Source of the DNA: Paludibacteraceae bacterium
GTDB lineage: Bacteria; Bacteroidota; Bacteroidia; Bacteroidales; Paludibacteraceae
Assembly: GCA_017630395.1 (NCBI GenBank)
Contig: JAGBVI010000011.1
Location: 1 to 38,297, forward strand
Length of the DNA stretch: 38,297 nt
Direction of reading: 5' to 3'
A program made the position numbers and the translations under genes. This document shows positions 6,595 to 16,300 of the stretch, piece by piece. Position 1 is the first letter of the stretch, and each line of letters opens with the position of its first letter. The notes beneath the pieces are model-generated. The model saw nothing but the letters and a program-made list of their open reading frames with translations. It was not told the DNA's origin and searched no databases.

Positions 6595-8381
6595 AGATAA
6601 AATTATGTAGTTTGTCGTTTTTTTTGGGGGTGCTTTGCTCTCTCAATGTTTTTGCATCAGATGTATTGTATATTTATAAAAAGGATTCTACAGTTGTTGG
6701 ATATCCTATAGATTATGTAAAAGCAATTCATACAGATGCAGAGGAGCATATTGTATATGTTGGAGAGAATAGTTATTCTTGTCCGGTATCAGAGATTGAT
6801 AGAGTCTCCTTTGATTCTCCTCTTTTGCCTCAATTCATAACGTTTCATTTTAATGATAAATACAATCTGCAACTGCCATCTAATATAGATTGTTTATATG
6901 ATACTACAGAAAATTGTTGGCGTGGATCGGTTAATTCGATTGGGCACTATTTAGTACCTTCTTTTCAACTTAAATCAGGTGTGAAAGTCTATTTTAATGA
7001 AACAAGAGTGAAGAGTAAGAAGAGTGTTTTAAATTTTAAAGAGAGGGTGGAGTTGTTATTAGTTGATTCAACGGTACAATTGTTATCGAAACAAGGGGAA
7101 GATTCATATCAATTTTTACCTTGTACGAATAAAGTTTCTGTGGATGTTCATTTTCCATCTGATACAGCCAATGTGAATAAAGTTTATATTTGGACAGAGG
7201 GAGGGGTAGATGTGCAGAGTAAAACAGATTATTTGAGCGCAAAGATGGAAATTTCGGACAATGGAGTTTTTAGTGGTTATAGCGACTCTACTTATATCAA
7301 AGGAAGAGGAAATACAACGTGGAGTAGCACCTATAAGAAACCTTATCGGTTAAAACTCTACTCAAAAGGGAAGCCATTAGGGTTGGATAGAGGGAAAAGT
7401 TGGAATTTGCTAAATAATTATCGGGATTCAAGTATGATGTGTAATGCAATGGCAATGAAGATAGGACACATGTTGGGAATTCCTTTTACCAACCACATGC
7501 TGCCGGTAGATTTGTATCTTAACGGAGAGTATAGAGGAAATTATTCTTTTACTGAGAAAATAGGGATTGCTAATAATAGTGTAGATTCGGAAGAAGAGTT
7601 GGGAGCCTATATATTGGAATTTGATACCTATCTTTTTGAAGATCCTTATTCCAATAAATATCAAGAGGAGTACAAGGATTCGTCCTCTATTTTTCACTTG
7701 CCTTTTTGCGTTTCAGAGCCGGATTTGGATGAGATGCAGGAAGAAAATGCACGTTATTTCTTCTCTAAGACAAAGTTGGATTTAAAAGAGCTGGAAGAGG
7801 CAATCGCGGAGAAGGATTCAGATGACATCATGAATTATATTGATGTAGAGTTGTTAGCGAAAACATTCTTTGTTTATGATGTAACGTTTAATAACGAAGT
7901 GAATTGGCCTAAGAGTGTCTATTTCTATAAATTGGATACTTTGGGCTCTTTGTTCAGTATGGGACCATTGTGGGATTTTGATTTAGCGTTTGGTCAATAT
8001 TCTCAAATGTACGATTTTCAGCCTGCGATGGATTGGAGATTGTTAGGAACTCCAATTTGGCCCAATGATGTCGGCTATTCTTATCGAGGAAGTGGCTATA
8101 TGTTCTTTTATTATATTAGACAGAATAGAGCTTTTCAGAAAGCTTATTATGAAGTGTATAAAGAGTTTGCTCGTCGTTTGCCTGAATTATATGATTTTGC
8201 AGAGTCTTACTATTTGTATGGAAAATCATCGTTTGAAAAGAATGCTGAATTGTGGCAGTGTGGTAAAGATGCAGAGGCACTTCTTTCTCGTTTTAAAGAG
8301 TGGATTACTTATCGAGTAGAGACGCTTTATCGTCACATGCGTGAGTATGATTCTTCTCTTCCTGAAAATCCTGATATTTGA
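6591..8381 (+). CDS. Secreted CotH kinase-family protein
   Basis: 596 residues with a signal peptide (FFLGVLCSLNVFA). Residues about 22-75 form the same N-terminal module as its neighbour (VLYIYKKDSTVVGYPIDYVK, ending IDRVSFDS). From about 225 the CotH domain (PF08757) is clear: YIKGRGNTTW, KKPYRLKL, KSWNLLNNYRD, LPVDLYLNGEYRGNYSFTEK and LWDFDLAFG (near 460, the metal-binding DFD). CotH proteins are atypical protein kinases first known from Bacillus spore coats. In Bacteroidetes they are usually exported with unknown substrates. The gene is translationally coupled to the small secreted protein before it. A strong terminator follows. Confidence 0.88.
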   Translation: MKIKLCSLSFFLGVLCSLNVFASDVLYIYKKDSTVVGYPIDYVKAIHTDAEEHIVYVGENSYSCPVSEIDRVSFDSPLLPQFITFHFNDKYNLQLPSNIDCLYDTTENCWRGSVNSIGHYLVPSFQLKSGVKVYFNETRVKSKKSVLNFKERVELLLVDSTVQLLSKQGEDSYQFLPCTNKVSVDVHFPSDTANVNKVYIWTEGGVDVQSKTDYLSAKMEISDNGVFSGYSDSTYIKGRGNTTWSSTYKKPYRLKLYSKGKPLGLDRGKSWNLLNNYRDSSMMCNAMAMKIGHMLGIPFTNHMLPVDLYLNGEYRGNYSFTEKIGIANNSVDSEEELGAYILEFDTYLFEDPYSNKYQEEYKDSSSIFHLPFCVSEPDLDEMQEENARYFFSKTKLDLKELEEAIAEKDSDDIMNYIDVELLAKTFFVYDVTFNNEVNWPKSVYFYKLDTLGSLFSMGPLWDFDLAFGQYSQMYDFQPAMDWRLLGTPIWPNDVGYSYRGSGYMFFYYIRQNRAFQKAYYEVYKEFARRLPELYDFAESYYLYGKSSFEKNAELWQCGKDAEALLSRFKEWITYRVETLYRHMREYDSSLPENPDI

Positions 8382-8400
8382 GCAGTCTCCAATAAAAATT

Positions 8401-8432
8401 AAGAACCACTTTTCACAAGGTGGTTCTTTTTT
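8401..8432. terminator. Terminator between cotH-like gene and convergent cytochrome gene
   Basis: AAGAACCAC (8401-8409) and GTGGTTCTT (8420-8428) form a 9-bp stem followed by TTTT on the plus strand. The minus-strand side is also AT-rich, so it could act in both directions. Confidence 0.8.
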
Positions 8433-8659
8433 GATTTATTCACAAACTTATTGATTCCTCGAAAGGAAGATTGTTGCAAAAATTATGGCTTACAAAAGCA
8501 ACACTCTTCTAGTCGTCCATTGTTGAGTCTCTTTTGTGTAATTAGAGACTCTGTTTTAATTTTCTGATACAAAGATACAATGCTATATTTTTTTGTAAAA
8601 TCCCTTTTATTAGGGATATTTTCAGAAATAGTCGCCACAATTAGTGATATTCTTTGAAA
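8433..8659 (+). other. Convergent intergenic region with a second hairpin
   Basis: About 225 bases with no gene. It contains GAGTCTC (8526-8532) pairing with GAGACTC (8546-8552), followed by TGTTTTAATTTT, possibly a back-up terminator for the plus strand. Nothing else is recognisable. Confidence 0.5.
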
Positions 8660-10882
8660 TCAAGCATAGCTATGCATCCCTCCAAAATAGTAATTTACTC
8701 CAAAATAGGTTGTTAAAATCAAAAAAGCTCCAATTATAAGATAGAGGTGAAATAGCTGAGGTTTGCGTAAGAATGGTAACGAGTCGTTGTGCATGGCAAT
8801 AGAGTAGTACAACATAGAGATAAGAGCCCAAGTCTCTTTCGGATCCCATGACCAATAATTCCCCCACGAAACATTGGCCCAAATGGCTCCGATAAATATT
8901 CCTGCGCTCATGAAAAATAGTGCAGGATAGAGTAATAATTGGTTAAGAGATGTGAGATTTTGGATAGCTTCATTATTTTGTTGGAATAAAATCAAAATTA
9001 CTGATAGTAGAGAGATAATAGTTATAAATCCAATCAGTGTATAGGATATCATCATTAATGAAACATGAATGCTGAGCAGAGGGGAATTTAATACCGGCAT
9101 AAGGTGGGTTATTTGCGGGTTTGAATCACTTAACGTTGCTCCTAGTAGCGCAAATCCAGACATTAAAATTCCCATAGGAATGACAATACTTATTTTTTTT
9201 CGGGCTATCAGTGCGCCAAGTTGTGCCATCCATGCTATAGAAAGCATTGTTTCATGTCCGTTTGAAAAAGGGAGTCGTTCCGATATTATTCCTCTTAGTG
9301 ATAGGATAAATGATAGGTAGGAAAATGACAATAGTAAAAAAACTATGGAGAGTGTTTGGAATCGGTAGAAACGACGATTCCCAATAAGTTGTAAGCATAG
9401 TAGAACAAAGGCAATAAATCCGATTATTAATGTGCAATACCCTAATGTTGGCAAAATATTGTACTTTAAATATAGTTGTTCTGCTTTTAGTTGAACTGCG
9501 GAAGGGGCATTGTCTCCTAACTTTTGTAATTGATGTTTTTTGAACTGCTCTATCCATACTTGGCAAGATTCTCTTTTTTGTATTGATTCATATAGAAGTG
9601 GGATAAAGTGATTTGTTAGGAGTGAATCGTAAGAATTTAATGTGTAAGATTTAGCTTCTGAAGACGAAAGTAATTCGATATTTCCTCTATTGTTTATAGG
9701 GAAAATTTTGATAAGTTCTCCTGAGTGTAGCATGAATATAAGTTGGGCCTTCTCGTCGATAATACTTAACTTTTTCCATCTCTTTTCTTTCTCTTTTGAG
9801 GTGGCGGGTTGCGACATAAATTCCTCTATTTTGTAACTTACGTCATTGTTAAAATAGTCGGTAAATTTTGCGTAGTCTGAAGTTATTCCTAATACATTTT
9901 GTTCATATTTACCTTTGATTTTGAACATAGGTTCGTTCTGCCAAATTTCAGGTGCAAAAATCCATCCACAGAGCACTTCGGGGGCTGAATATTCTTTATA
10001 AGAGCTTTTTCCGGTAATTTTTTTTGTAAAGTCACTTGCGAAATTTTCCATTGTGGAGATACGTCCTTGGTGTTGTATTAAGATTTGACCGAAAGCAGCT
10101 AATTCTTCATCCGAAAGAGTTTTTGTTTTTGCCCAACCCTGATTGGGAATAGTCATGAAAAGAAGCAATACCGAGAGCATTTTCCAGCGTTTATCTTTTA
10201 GGAGATGTCTGAATTTCCCTTTGGGTGCAAGTAGCAGTAGGAACATGGAGAAGAAGAGTAGACCATAACCAATGTAGGTTATGCGTACTCCCCATTTGTC
10301 GTAGGTTACAGTTAAAATTGTTCCCATTAAATCTTCGTCGTAACTGGTTTGATAAAAGCGATATCCATCTATATTTAATATCTTGTTCATGGATATTGTT
10401 GCAGGGATGCACTTTTGCTTTTTTTGGATATGAACAATGCTTTTATAGTCGGCCGGGGTAGTTGTTCCCGGATAGTTGATTACGTTAAATTCAGAAAGAC
10501 TTAAATAAAAAGGAAGTTTGATAAGTCGGTTCTCTTGAAAAGAGACGAATTTGTTTTTTTCTACACCTTTTCGTAGATGCAAGATTCCGCTTTCATGAGT
10601 AAAGTGAGTGACACAAGCTCCAAGTAGAATTAGAATCAGGGAACAGTGAAACAGAAGCAATGGCATTTTCCTTCCATCTCCATTCCTGAGTAGAACCACC
10701 ATACCGGTCACTCCTAATAAACCCCATAAAAGCAGAAGAGGAGTAGAAGTATATAAATTGGGAATGTCGGTCGAATTTTGAAGAGTTTTTCCAATGAAGC
10801 TATTAATTATTAAGTATATAATTATTATACCCAACAAGATAAATGGGAAATACGTTATTCTATTATGTAACTTTTTTTTCAT
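8660..10882 (-). CDS. Fused ResB-CcsA cytochrome c synthase (system II)
   Basis: 740 residues from ATG 10882; a TTG 15 bases upstream would add five residues. The N-terminal half has ResB-like membrane helices (TYFPFILLGIIIIYLI, LLLWGLLGVTGMVVLL), a long periplasmic part from about 260 to 490, and then the multi-helix CcsA part. The CcsA part carries the haem-handling WWD motif WGNYWSWDPKETW near residue 675 and flanking histidines (FSNGHETML, LSIHVSL, YSIAMH). Such CcsBA/NrfI-type fusions attach haem to c-type cytochromes at the outer face of the inner membrane. No cytochrome or nrfHA gene is adjacent. A TATTTTTG box lies just upstream on the minus strand. Confidence 0.9.
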   Translation of the reverse strand: MKKKLHNRITYFPFILLGIIIIYLIINSFIGKTLQNSTDIPNLYTSTPLLLLWGLLGVTGMVVLLRNGDGRKMPLLLFHCSLILILLGACVTHFTHESGILHLRKGVEKNKFVSFQENRLIKLPFYLSLSEFNVINYPGTTTPADYKSIVHIQKKQKCIPATISMNKILNIDGYRFYQTSYDEDLMGTILTVTYDKWGVRITYIGYGLLFFSMFLLLLAPKGKFRHLLKDKRWKMLSVLLLFMTIPNQGWAKTKTLSDEELAAFGQILIQHQGRISTMENFASDFTKKITGKSSYKEYSAPEVLCGWIFAPEIWQNEPMFKIKGKYEQNVLGITSDYAKFTDYFNNDVSYKIEEFMSQPATSKEKEKRWKKLSIIDEKAQLIFMLHSGELIKIFPINNRGNIELLSSSEAKSYTLNSYDSLLTNHFIPLLYESIQKRESCQVWIEQFKKHQLQKLGDNAPSAVQLKAEQLYLKYNILPTLGYCTLIIGFIAFVLLCLQLIGNRRFYRFQTLSIVFLLLSFSYLSFILSLRGIISERLPFSNGHETMLSIAWMAQLGALIARKKISIVIPMGILMSGFALLGATLSDSNPQITHLMPVLNSPLLSIHVSLMMISYTLIGFITIISLLSVILILFQQNNEAIQNLTSLNQLLLYPALFFMSAGIFIGAIWANVSWGNYWSWDPKETWALISMLYYSIAMHNDSLPFLRKPQLFHLYLIIGAFLILTTYFGVNYYFGGMHSYA

Positions 10883-10994
10883 CAATTTTTTTTGCAAAAA
10901 TACGATAAAAGAAATGAAATCGCCATCATTAAATGTAGTGAATTTTTCTATTTTTTTTCTTCTTTAAGTATCTTTATACCTAACTAAAAATAAG

Positions 10995-11002
10995 TACCTT
11001 TG
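10995..11002 (+). promoter_or_regulatory. -7 box of the promoter for the DUF4491 gene
   Basis: TACCTTTG matches TAnnTTTG and lies 36 bases before the start. A CTTTA at the -33 position is only a partial match to TTTG. Confidence 0.6.
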
Positions 11003-11037
11003 CAGAAAAGATAAATGCTAAAATTTTAGGATTGTAT

Positions 11038-11349
11038 ATGTTTGATTTTATAGAATTAAATAATTTAACCGGTTTGGTTATTGGATTTTTCTCCTTCTTT
11101 GTTATCGGGTTATTTCATCCGTTAGTAATAAAAGGAGAATATTATTTTGGAGTGAAATGTTGGTGGGCATTTTTAGTTTGGGGAATTGTATGTTCCATTT
11201 TATCGCTTTGTTGCGATGAACTTATTCTTTCTGTCTTTTTAGGAGTGGTTGCATTTTCTAGTTTTTGGAGTATTGGAGAGGTTTTTGAGCAGAGGAAGCG
11301 AGTTGAACGAGGATGGTTTCCTAAAAGAGAAAATAAGTCGACCAAATAG
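11038..11349 (+). CDS. DUF4491 small membrane protein
   Basis: 103 residues from ATG 11038 (MFDFIELNNLTGLVIGFFSF). Three hydrophobic segments are seen: TGLVIGFFSFFVIGLF, CWWAFLVWGIVCSILSL and LILSVFLGVVAFSSFWSI. Between them are HPLVIKGEYYFGVKCWW and the conserved tail EVFEQRKRVERGWFPKR, which I recognise from DUF4491, an uncharacterised Bacteroidetes inner-membrane family. It is divergent from the cytochrome synthase gene; repeat A4 follows directly. Function is not known. Confidence 0.85.
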   Translation: MFDFIELNNLTGLVIGFFSFFVIGLFHPLVIKGEYYFGVKCWWAFLVWGIVCSILSLCCDELILSVFLGVVAFSSFWSIGEVFEQRKRVERGWFPKRENKSTK

Positions 11350-11375
11350 TTGAGATTGTCAGTTGAGTGTTTATT

Positions 11376-11570
11376 AGAAGTTGTTTATAATTTATTTCGA
11401 CTCTATTTGAGCTATTTTTAAATTTATTCTTATTCTTTTTTTTGTCGTTAATAGTGACTATCCTCATAAAAAAGAGTAATAAAAATAGGATAAAAAGAAT
11501 TTCAAAGATGCAGAAATGTAAGTGAGTGAAACTCGAAAATATATTTTAATAAAATTAAAATGGCATCTTA
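11376..11570 (+). repeat. Family A repeat, copy A4
   Basis: Starts AGAAGTTGTTTATAATTTAT, has the centre GTTAATAGTGACTATCCTC, the TTTCAAAGATGC right arm and the GAGTGAAACTC side hairpin, and ends in a decayed AAAATGGCATCT. It is more divergent than most copies. It lies between the DUF4491 gene and the tRNA terminator. Confidence 0.78.
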
Positions 11571-11623
11571 GTCTTTTGGGGAGGTATAGACTCATCTTAT
11601 ATATTTTTTGTTGGTCAGGTTTA

Positions 11624-11668
11624 TTAAAACAAAAGAGAACAAATCATCATAGCGACAATTTGTTCTCT
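11624..11668 (-). terminator. Terminator of the tRNA-Asn transcript
   Basis: On the minus strand AGAGAACAAAT (11668-11658) pairs with ATTTGTTCTCT (11644-11634) and is followed by TTTGTTTT. It sits directly after the two tRNA genes. Confidence 0.85.
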
Positions 11669-11672
11669 AAAG

Positions 11673-11746
11673 CTCTCCCTCTTGGACTTGAACCAAGGAC
11701 CCTCTGATTAACAGTCAGATGCTCTAACCGACTGAGCTAAGGAAGA
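11673..11746 (-). tRNA. tRNA-Asn (GTT), copy 1
   Basis: A 74-base tRNA on the minus strand. The acceptor stem is TCTTCCT with AGGGAGA, the D-arm contains AGCTCAGTCGGTTAGAGC, the anticodon loop is CTGTTAA with anticodon GTT, and the T-arm contains GGTTCAAGTCC. The discriminator base is G and CCA is not encoded. It is identical to the second copy 21 bases away. Confidence 0.95.
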
Positions 11747-11767
11747 ATGAATAGTTATTTTAAGTTG

Positions 11768-11841
11768 CTCTCCCTCTTGGACTTGAACCAAGGACCCTCT
11801 GATTAACAGTCAGATGCTCTAACCGACTGAGCTAAGGAAGA
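11768..11841 (-). tRNA. tRNA-Asn (GTT), copy 2
   Basis: Identical in sequence to the other copy and transcribed first, since it is nearer the promoter at 11871-11901. The pair forms a short tRNA operon with its own promoter and terminator. Confidence 0.95.
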
Positions 11842-11870
11842 GTTTATTGCATTTTCTCTCAAATGCGTTG

Positions 11871-11901
11871 CAAAGGTAAGTACATTTTTTTTATTATGCA
11901 A
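11871..11901 (-). promoter_or_regulatory. Promoter of the tRNA-Asn pair
   Basis: On the minus strand TACCTTTG (11878-11871) is a full -7 box, with TTG (11901-11899) 20 bases upstream as a -33 element. It lies about 30 bases before the first tRNA. Confidence 0.75.
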
Positions 11902-12267
11902 TACTTTTTCTGTAAATTTAAAATAAAAATATTTGTAGAAATCTTATATTCTTTAGTAGTAGATAGTTATGAGTTAAAGTTATAGGCTTTGAGGAGCTTT
12001 GTAGAAGCAAACTACATCCTGCTGTACAGAAAAAAGTCGTGATGAAGTTATGGGAGACTCGGTAAAATGGTCAAAGATTTCTCAAAGAAAGGGGAGGGAA
12101 AAAGGAGATAAAGATTATCTTGTGATTTTAGGATTATTTACTTATATTTGTAGGTGAGCCATGGATGTGATGAGAAATGGATTCATGAGCTTATTATAGA
12201 GATAGTTAAGGTTTTGTCAAACATTGCTTGTCGGTGTAACATGCGTCGAAAGCCCAAAGAGAGAATT
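11902..12267 (+). other. Intergenic region with the PfkB kinase promoter
   Basis: About 365 bases without a convincing gene. TATATTTG at 12143-12150 with CTTG 20 bases upstream (ending 12122) makes a plausible promoter for the kinase gene. The leader would be about 110 bases. The open frame continues upstream of the kinase start to 12154, but that extension is not kinase-like. Confidence 0.55.
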
Positions 12268-13248
12268 ATGTTAAAGATTTTAGGATTAGGAAACGCCTTG
12301 GTGGACGTTTTGACAGTTTTGGATTCGGATGATTTGTTACAGAAACTTTCGTATCCCAAAGGTAGTATGCAATTAGTTGGTAAGGAACAGTCTGTGGAGT
12401 TACAAAATGCCATTCGTGATAGAGAGCGTTTTTTTGTGACAGGTGGTTCTGCGTCGAATACGATAGCCGGTTTGGCAAAGTTGGGAATCTCTTGTGGTTT
12501 TATTGGAAAGGTTGGAGAGGATGAAGAGGGGACATTTTTTGGTCGGGATATGAAATCTTGTGGAGTTGAACCATTTTTGATAAAGAGTGATTTACCGACT
12601 GGTGTTTGTGTTTCGTTAATTTCTCCGGATAGTGAGCGAACGATGATAACTTATTTGGGTGCAGCTTGTGAATTGCAGTCGTCTGACCTCAGTTTGTCGC
12701 AATTTCAAGGGTATGATTTATTTCATATAGAGGGTTATTTAGTTCAAAATTATGATTTGATAGAAACTGCGTTGAAAATGGCAAAAGAGGCAGGTTTGAA
12801 AATTTCGTTGGACTTGGCGAGTTATAATGTTGTGGAGGATAATTTGGAGTTTTTGCATCGTATTACATCTGAATATGTGGATATCATTTTTGCCAATGAA
12901 GAAGAGGCGAAGTCATTCACCGGGTTAGCTCCTGATGAGGCTGCAGATTTGTTGGCAGAGAAGTATTGTGAAATTGCTGTCGTAAAAAAGGGGAAGGATG
13001 GCTCAATAATTCGTAGAGGTGAAGAGGTGTATGAGGTTCAGCCTTTGAAAGGTGTTGAGGCTGTTGATACTACCGGTGCAGGTGATCTGTATGCTTCCGG
13101 ATTTCTATGCGGATACTCTAATGGTCACTCCTTGAAATATTGTGGTGAATTAGGAGCTTTGGTTAGTGGAAATATTGTTCAAGTGGTTGGAACTAAGATG
13201 GATGAAGCAAGATGGAATGTAATTCGTACAGAAGGTTGTGTGGATTGA
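12268..13248 (+). CDS. PfkB-family carbohydrate/nucleoside kinase, adenosine kinase-like
   Basis: 326 residues from ATG 12268 (MLKILGLGNALVDVLTVLDS). The start was chosen because the beta-strand LGLGNALVD is the family N-terminus; the 38 codons upstream look non-coding. PfkB signatures are seen: GGSASNTIAGLAKLG, GFIGKVGEDEEG, and the C-terminal DTTGAGDLYASGFLCGY with the catalytic Asp. The pattern best fits the adenosine kinase-like branch of the ribokinase superfamily, which phosphorylates nucleosides or sugars with ATP. Substrate cannot be fixed from sequence alone. dnaE follows after 129 bases. Confidence 0.88.
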   Translation: MLKILGLGNALVDVLTVLDSDDLLQKLSYPKGSMQLVGKEQSVELQNAIRDRERFFVTGGSASNTIAGLAKLGISCGFIGKVGEDEEGTFFGRDMKSCGVEPFLIKSDLPTGVCVSLISPDSERTMITYLGAACELQSSDLSLSQFQGYDLFHIEGYLVQNYDLIETALKMAKEAGLKISLDLASYNVVEDNLEFLHRITSEYVDIIFANEEEAKSFTGLAPDEAADLLAEKYCEIAVVKKGKDGSIIRRGEEVYEVQPLKGVEAVDTTGAGDLYASGFLCGYSNGHSLKYCGELGALVSGNIVQVVGTKMDEARWNVIRTEGCVD

Positions 13249-13377
13249 ATTTAGTTCGATATAGAGATAGATCAAAGATAGTAGTATGTAGAATTGCCTC
13301 TATAATTTTGAATGAATTCTTTTGAGTTGATTTTTGTGATAGGTAGGGGTGGTTTATAAAATAATAGGTTGTTTTTT

Positions 13378-16300
13378 ATGGGAGATTTTGTTCATTTGCA
13401 CGTACATACGCATTATTCGATCTTAGACGGAATGTCTAAAATTCCGGATTTAGTGGAAAAAGCAAAACGTTGTGGGATGTCGGCATTGGCTATTACTGAT
13501 CATGGAAACATGTTTGGTATGAAGGAGTTTATGGATTATGTGGGAGGCCAAAATAAATCGGTCAAGGGAGATATTAAGAGCCAAGAGGCGATTTTGAAAT
13601 CCGACACTGCTACTGACGAGGAGAAGAATGAGGCAAAGACAAAGATTGAATCGTTGCAAAAACAGATATTTAAGCCGATTATTGGAGTTGAGGCTTATTG
13701 TGCAAGACGTACCTTGTATGATAAGGATAAAGATTATAAGGAGGTTGATCCAATATCAGGGAAGGAGTATATAGTGGATAGCAGTGGTTATCACCTTGTG
13801 TTATTGGCTAAAAATAAAACGGGGTATCGTAACCTATGTAAGTTGATTTCCATTGCGTGGGTGGATGGAGAGTATCGTCGACCTCGTATTGATAAAAATA
13901 TTTTGCAACAATTTAAAGAGGGGTTGATTGTTTGTTCTGCCTGCTTGGGAGGTGAGATTGCAAAGTTATTGACCGCAAAAAAATATGAAGAGGCAGAAAA
14001 GGCCGTGTTGTGGTTCAAGGAGGTTTTTGGTGATGATTATTATTTGGAAATGCAGCGTCATAAAACGGACAAACCCAATGCGGATACAGAGGTCTATCAA
14101 ATGCAAGAGGCGATAATTCCTCATTTGGCGGAGTTATCCAAGAAAACGGGTGTGAAGTTAATTGCATCCAATGATGTCCATTTTGTAGAGGAGGAGCATG
14201 GAGAGGCGCATGATCGTTTGATATGTTTAAGTACCGGAAAAAAAGTCTCCGATGAAAATCGCATGCATTATACCAAACAAGAGTGGTTGAAATCACCTCA
14301 AGAGATGGCTGCTATATTCCCTGATTTTCCGGAGGCTCTCTCTAATACTTTGGAGATTGCCGATAAGGTAGAAACCTACTCGATAGATTCCGGTCCGTTG
14401 ATGCCTAAATTTGAGATTCCAGAGTCATTTGGAACAGAGGAAGAGTATCGAAAGAAATTTACAGAAGAGGATTTGTTTAATGAGTTTACGAGGGATGAAA
14501 AGGGGAATGTTGTTCTTTCGAAAGAGGAGGCAGATGCAAAAATTGAAAAATTAGGAGGGTATGAAAAATTATATCGTATAAAATTAGAGGCCGATTATTT
14601 GGCTCATTTATCTTGGATCGGTGCTGAAAAACGTTATGGCAAGGAGTTGACTCAAGAACAGCATGAGCGAATAGTATTTGAGTTACACATTATGAAAACG
14701 ATGGGATTTCCGGGCTATTTCTTGATTGTGATGGATTATATACGTGCGGCTCGTGAAGAATTAGGAGTTTCAGTTGGTCCCGGTCGTGGGTCTGCAGCAG
14801 GTTCGGTGGTAGCATATTGTTTGTGGATTACAGATGTGGACCCTTTGAAATATGATTTGCTGTTTGAGCGTTTTTTAAATCCGGATCGTATCTCTTTACC
14901 CGATATTGATGTCGATTTCGATGATGATGGTCGTGGAGAAGTACTTCGGTGGGTAACAGAGAAATATGGAAAAGAAAAGGTGGCTCACATTATTACATAC
15001 GGAACCATGGCAACGAAGTCTTCGATAGCAGACGTCGGGCGAGTGCAAGATATTCCTTTGTCACAAGTGGATGTCATAAAAAAGATGATTCCGGATAAAT
15101 TCCCTGATAATATAGTGGACGAAAAGGGGAAAACGCCCAAAGTGAATATCAGAAATTGTTTGAAATATGTAGAACCATTGAAAGAGGCATATGAAGGTTT
15201 AGATGAAGGAATTTCCTCCATGTTGCATTATGCTTCTATCTTGGAAGATACGATTAGACAAACCGGAATTCATGCGTGTGGAGTTATTATCGGTGCTGAT
15301 GATTTAACTAATTTTGCGCCTATCTCTACGGTCAAAGATCGTGCAACGGGAACAGATGTTATGGTAACTCAGTATGATGGGCACTATGTTGAGTCGGTGG
15401 GATTGATAAAGATGGACTTTCTTGGACTTAAAACACTGAGTATCATTAAGGAGGCTTTAAAAAACATTAAATTATCACATGGTGTTGATGTAGATATTGA
15501 CAGAATTCCTATAGATGACGAGTTGACATATAAATTGTATAGTGAGGGAGCTACTGTGGGTACCTTCCAATTTGAGTCGCCCGGAATGCAGAAGCATTTG
15601 ATCGCATTGAAGCCCTCTACTTTTGAGGATTTAATTGCGATGAATGCTCTATATCGTCCGGGACCGATGGATTATATCCCTACTTTTATTCGCCGTAAAC
15701 ATGGTGAAGAGCCTATTGAGTATGATATTCCAATTATGGAAAAATACTTGAAAGATACCTACGGGGTAACAGTCTATCAAGAGCAGGTGATGTTGTTGAG
15801 TCGGTTGTTAGCTGATTTTACTCGTGGTGAGTCTGATACACTTCGTAAGGCAATGGGTAAGAAGCAGAGAGCAACATTGGATAAGTTGAAGCCTAAGTTT
15901 GTGGCTGGAGGGATGAAAAACGGGCATGATGAAAAAGTCTTGGAGAAGATTTGGGGAGATTGGGAGAAGTTTGCGTCCTATGCATTCAATAAGTCGCATG
16001 CAACATGTTATTCTTGGGTCTCGTATCAAACAGCTTACCTAAAAGCGCATTATCCTGCCGATTTTATGGCAGCGAACTTGACGCGAAATAAAGATAATAT
16101 ATCTGATATTGCTAAGTTTATGGAGGAGTGTAAACGAATGGGTATAAAGGTGTTGAACCCTGATGTGAATGAAAGTTATTTGAACTTTACCTCCAATACA
16201 GAAGGAAATATACGTTTTGGATTAGGCGGTATCAAAGGTGTGGGTGAGGCTGCCGTTGATGCGATTCTTAAAGAGCGAAAAACGAATGGCTTATATAAAG

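Noticed and set aside
8065-8319. Second frame inside the cotH-like gene
   Set aside because: It lies fully inside a well-supported coding sequence and its product resembles no known protein.
11522-11707. 61-codon frame overlapping repeat A4 and the first tRNA
   Set aside because: It is made of repeat sequence and the complement of a tRNA gene (its end reads through the T-arm), so it is not a gene.
12154-12267. In-frame upstream extension of the PfkB kinase (38 codons)
   Set aside because: The extra residues (many Cys, Arg, His) do not match kinase N-termini, and the LGLGNALVD strand starts right after ATG 12268. The stretch fits an mRNA leader behind the TATATTTG box at 12143.
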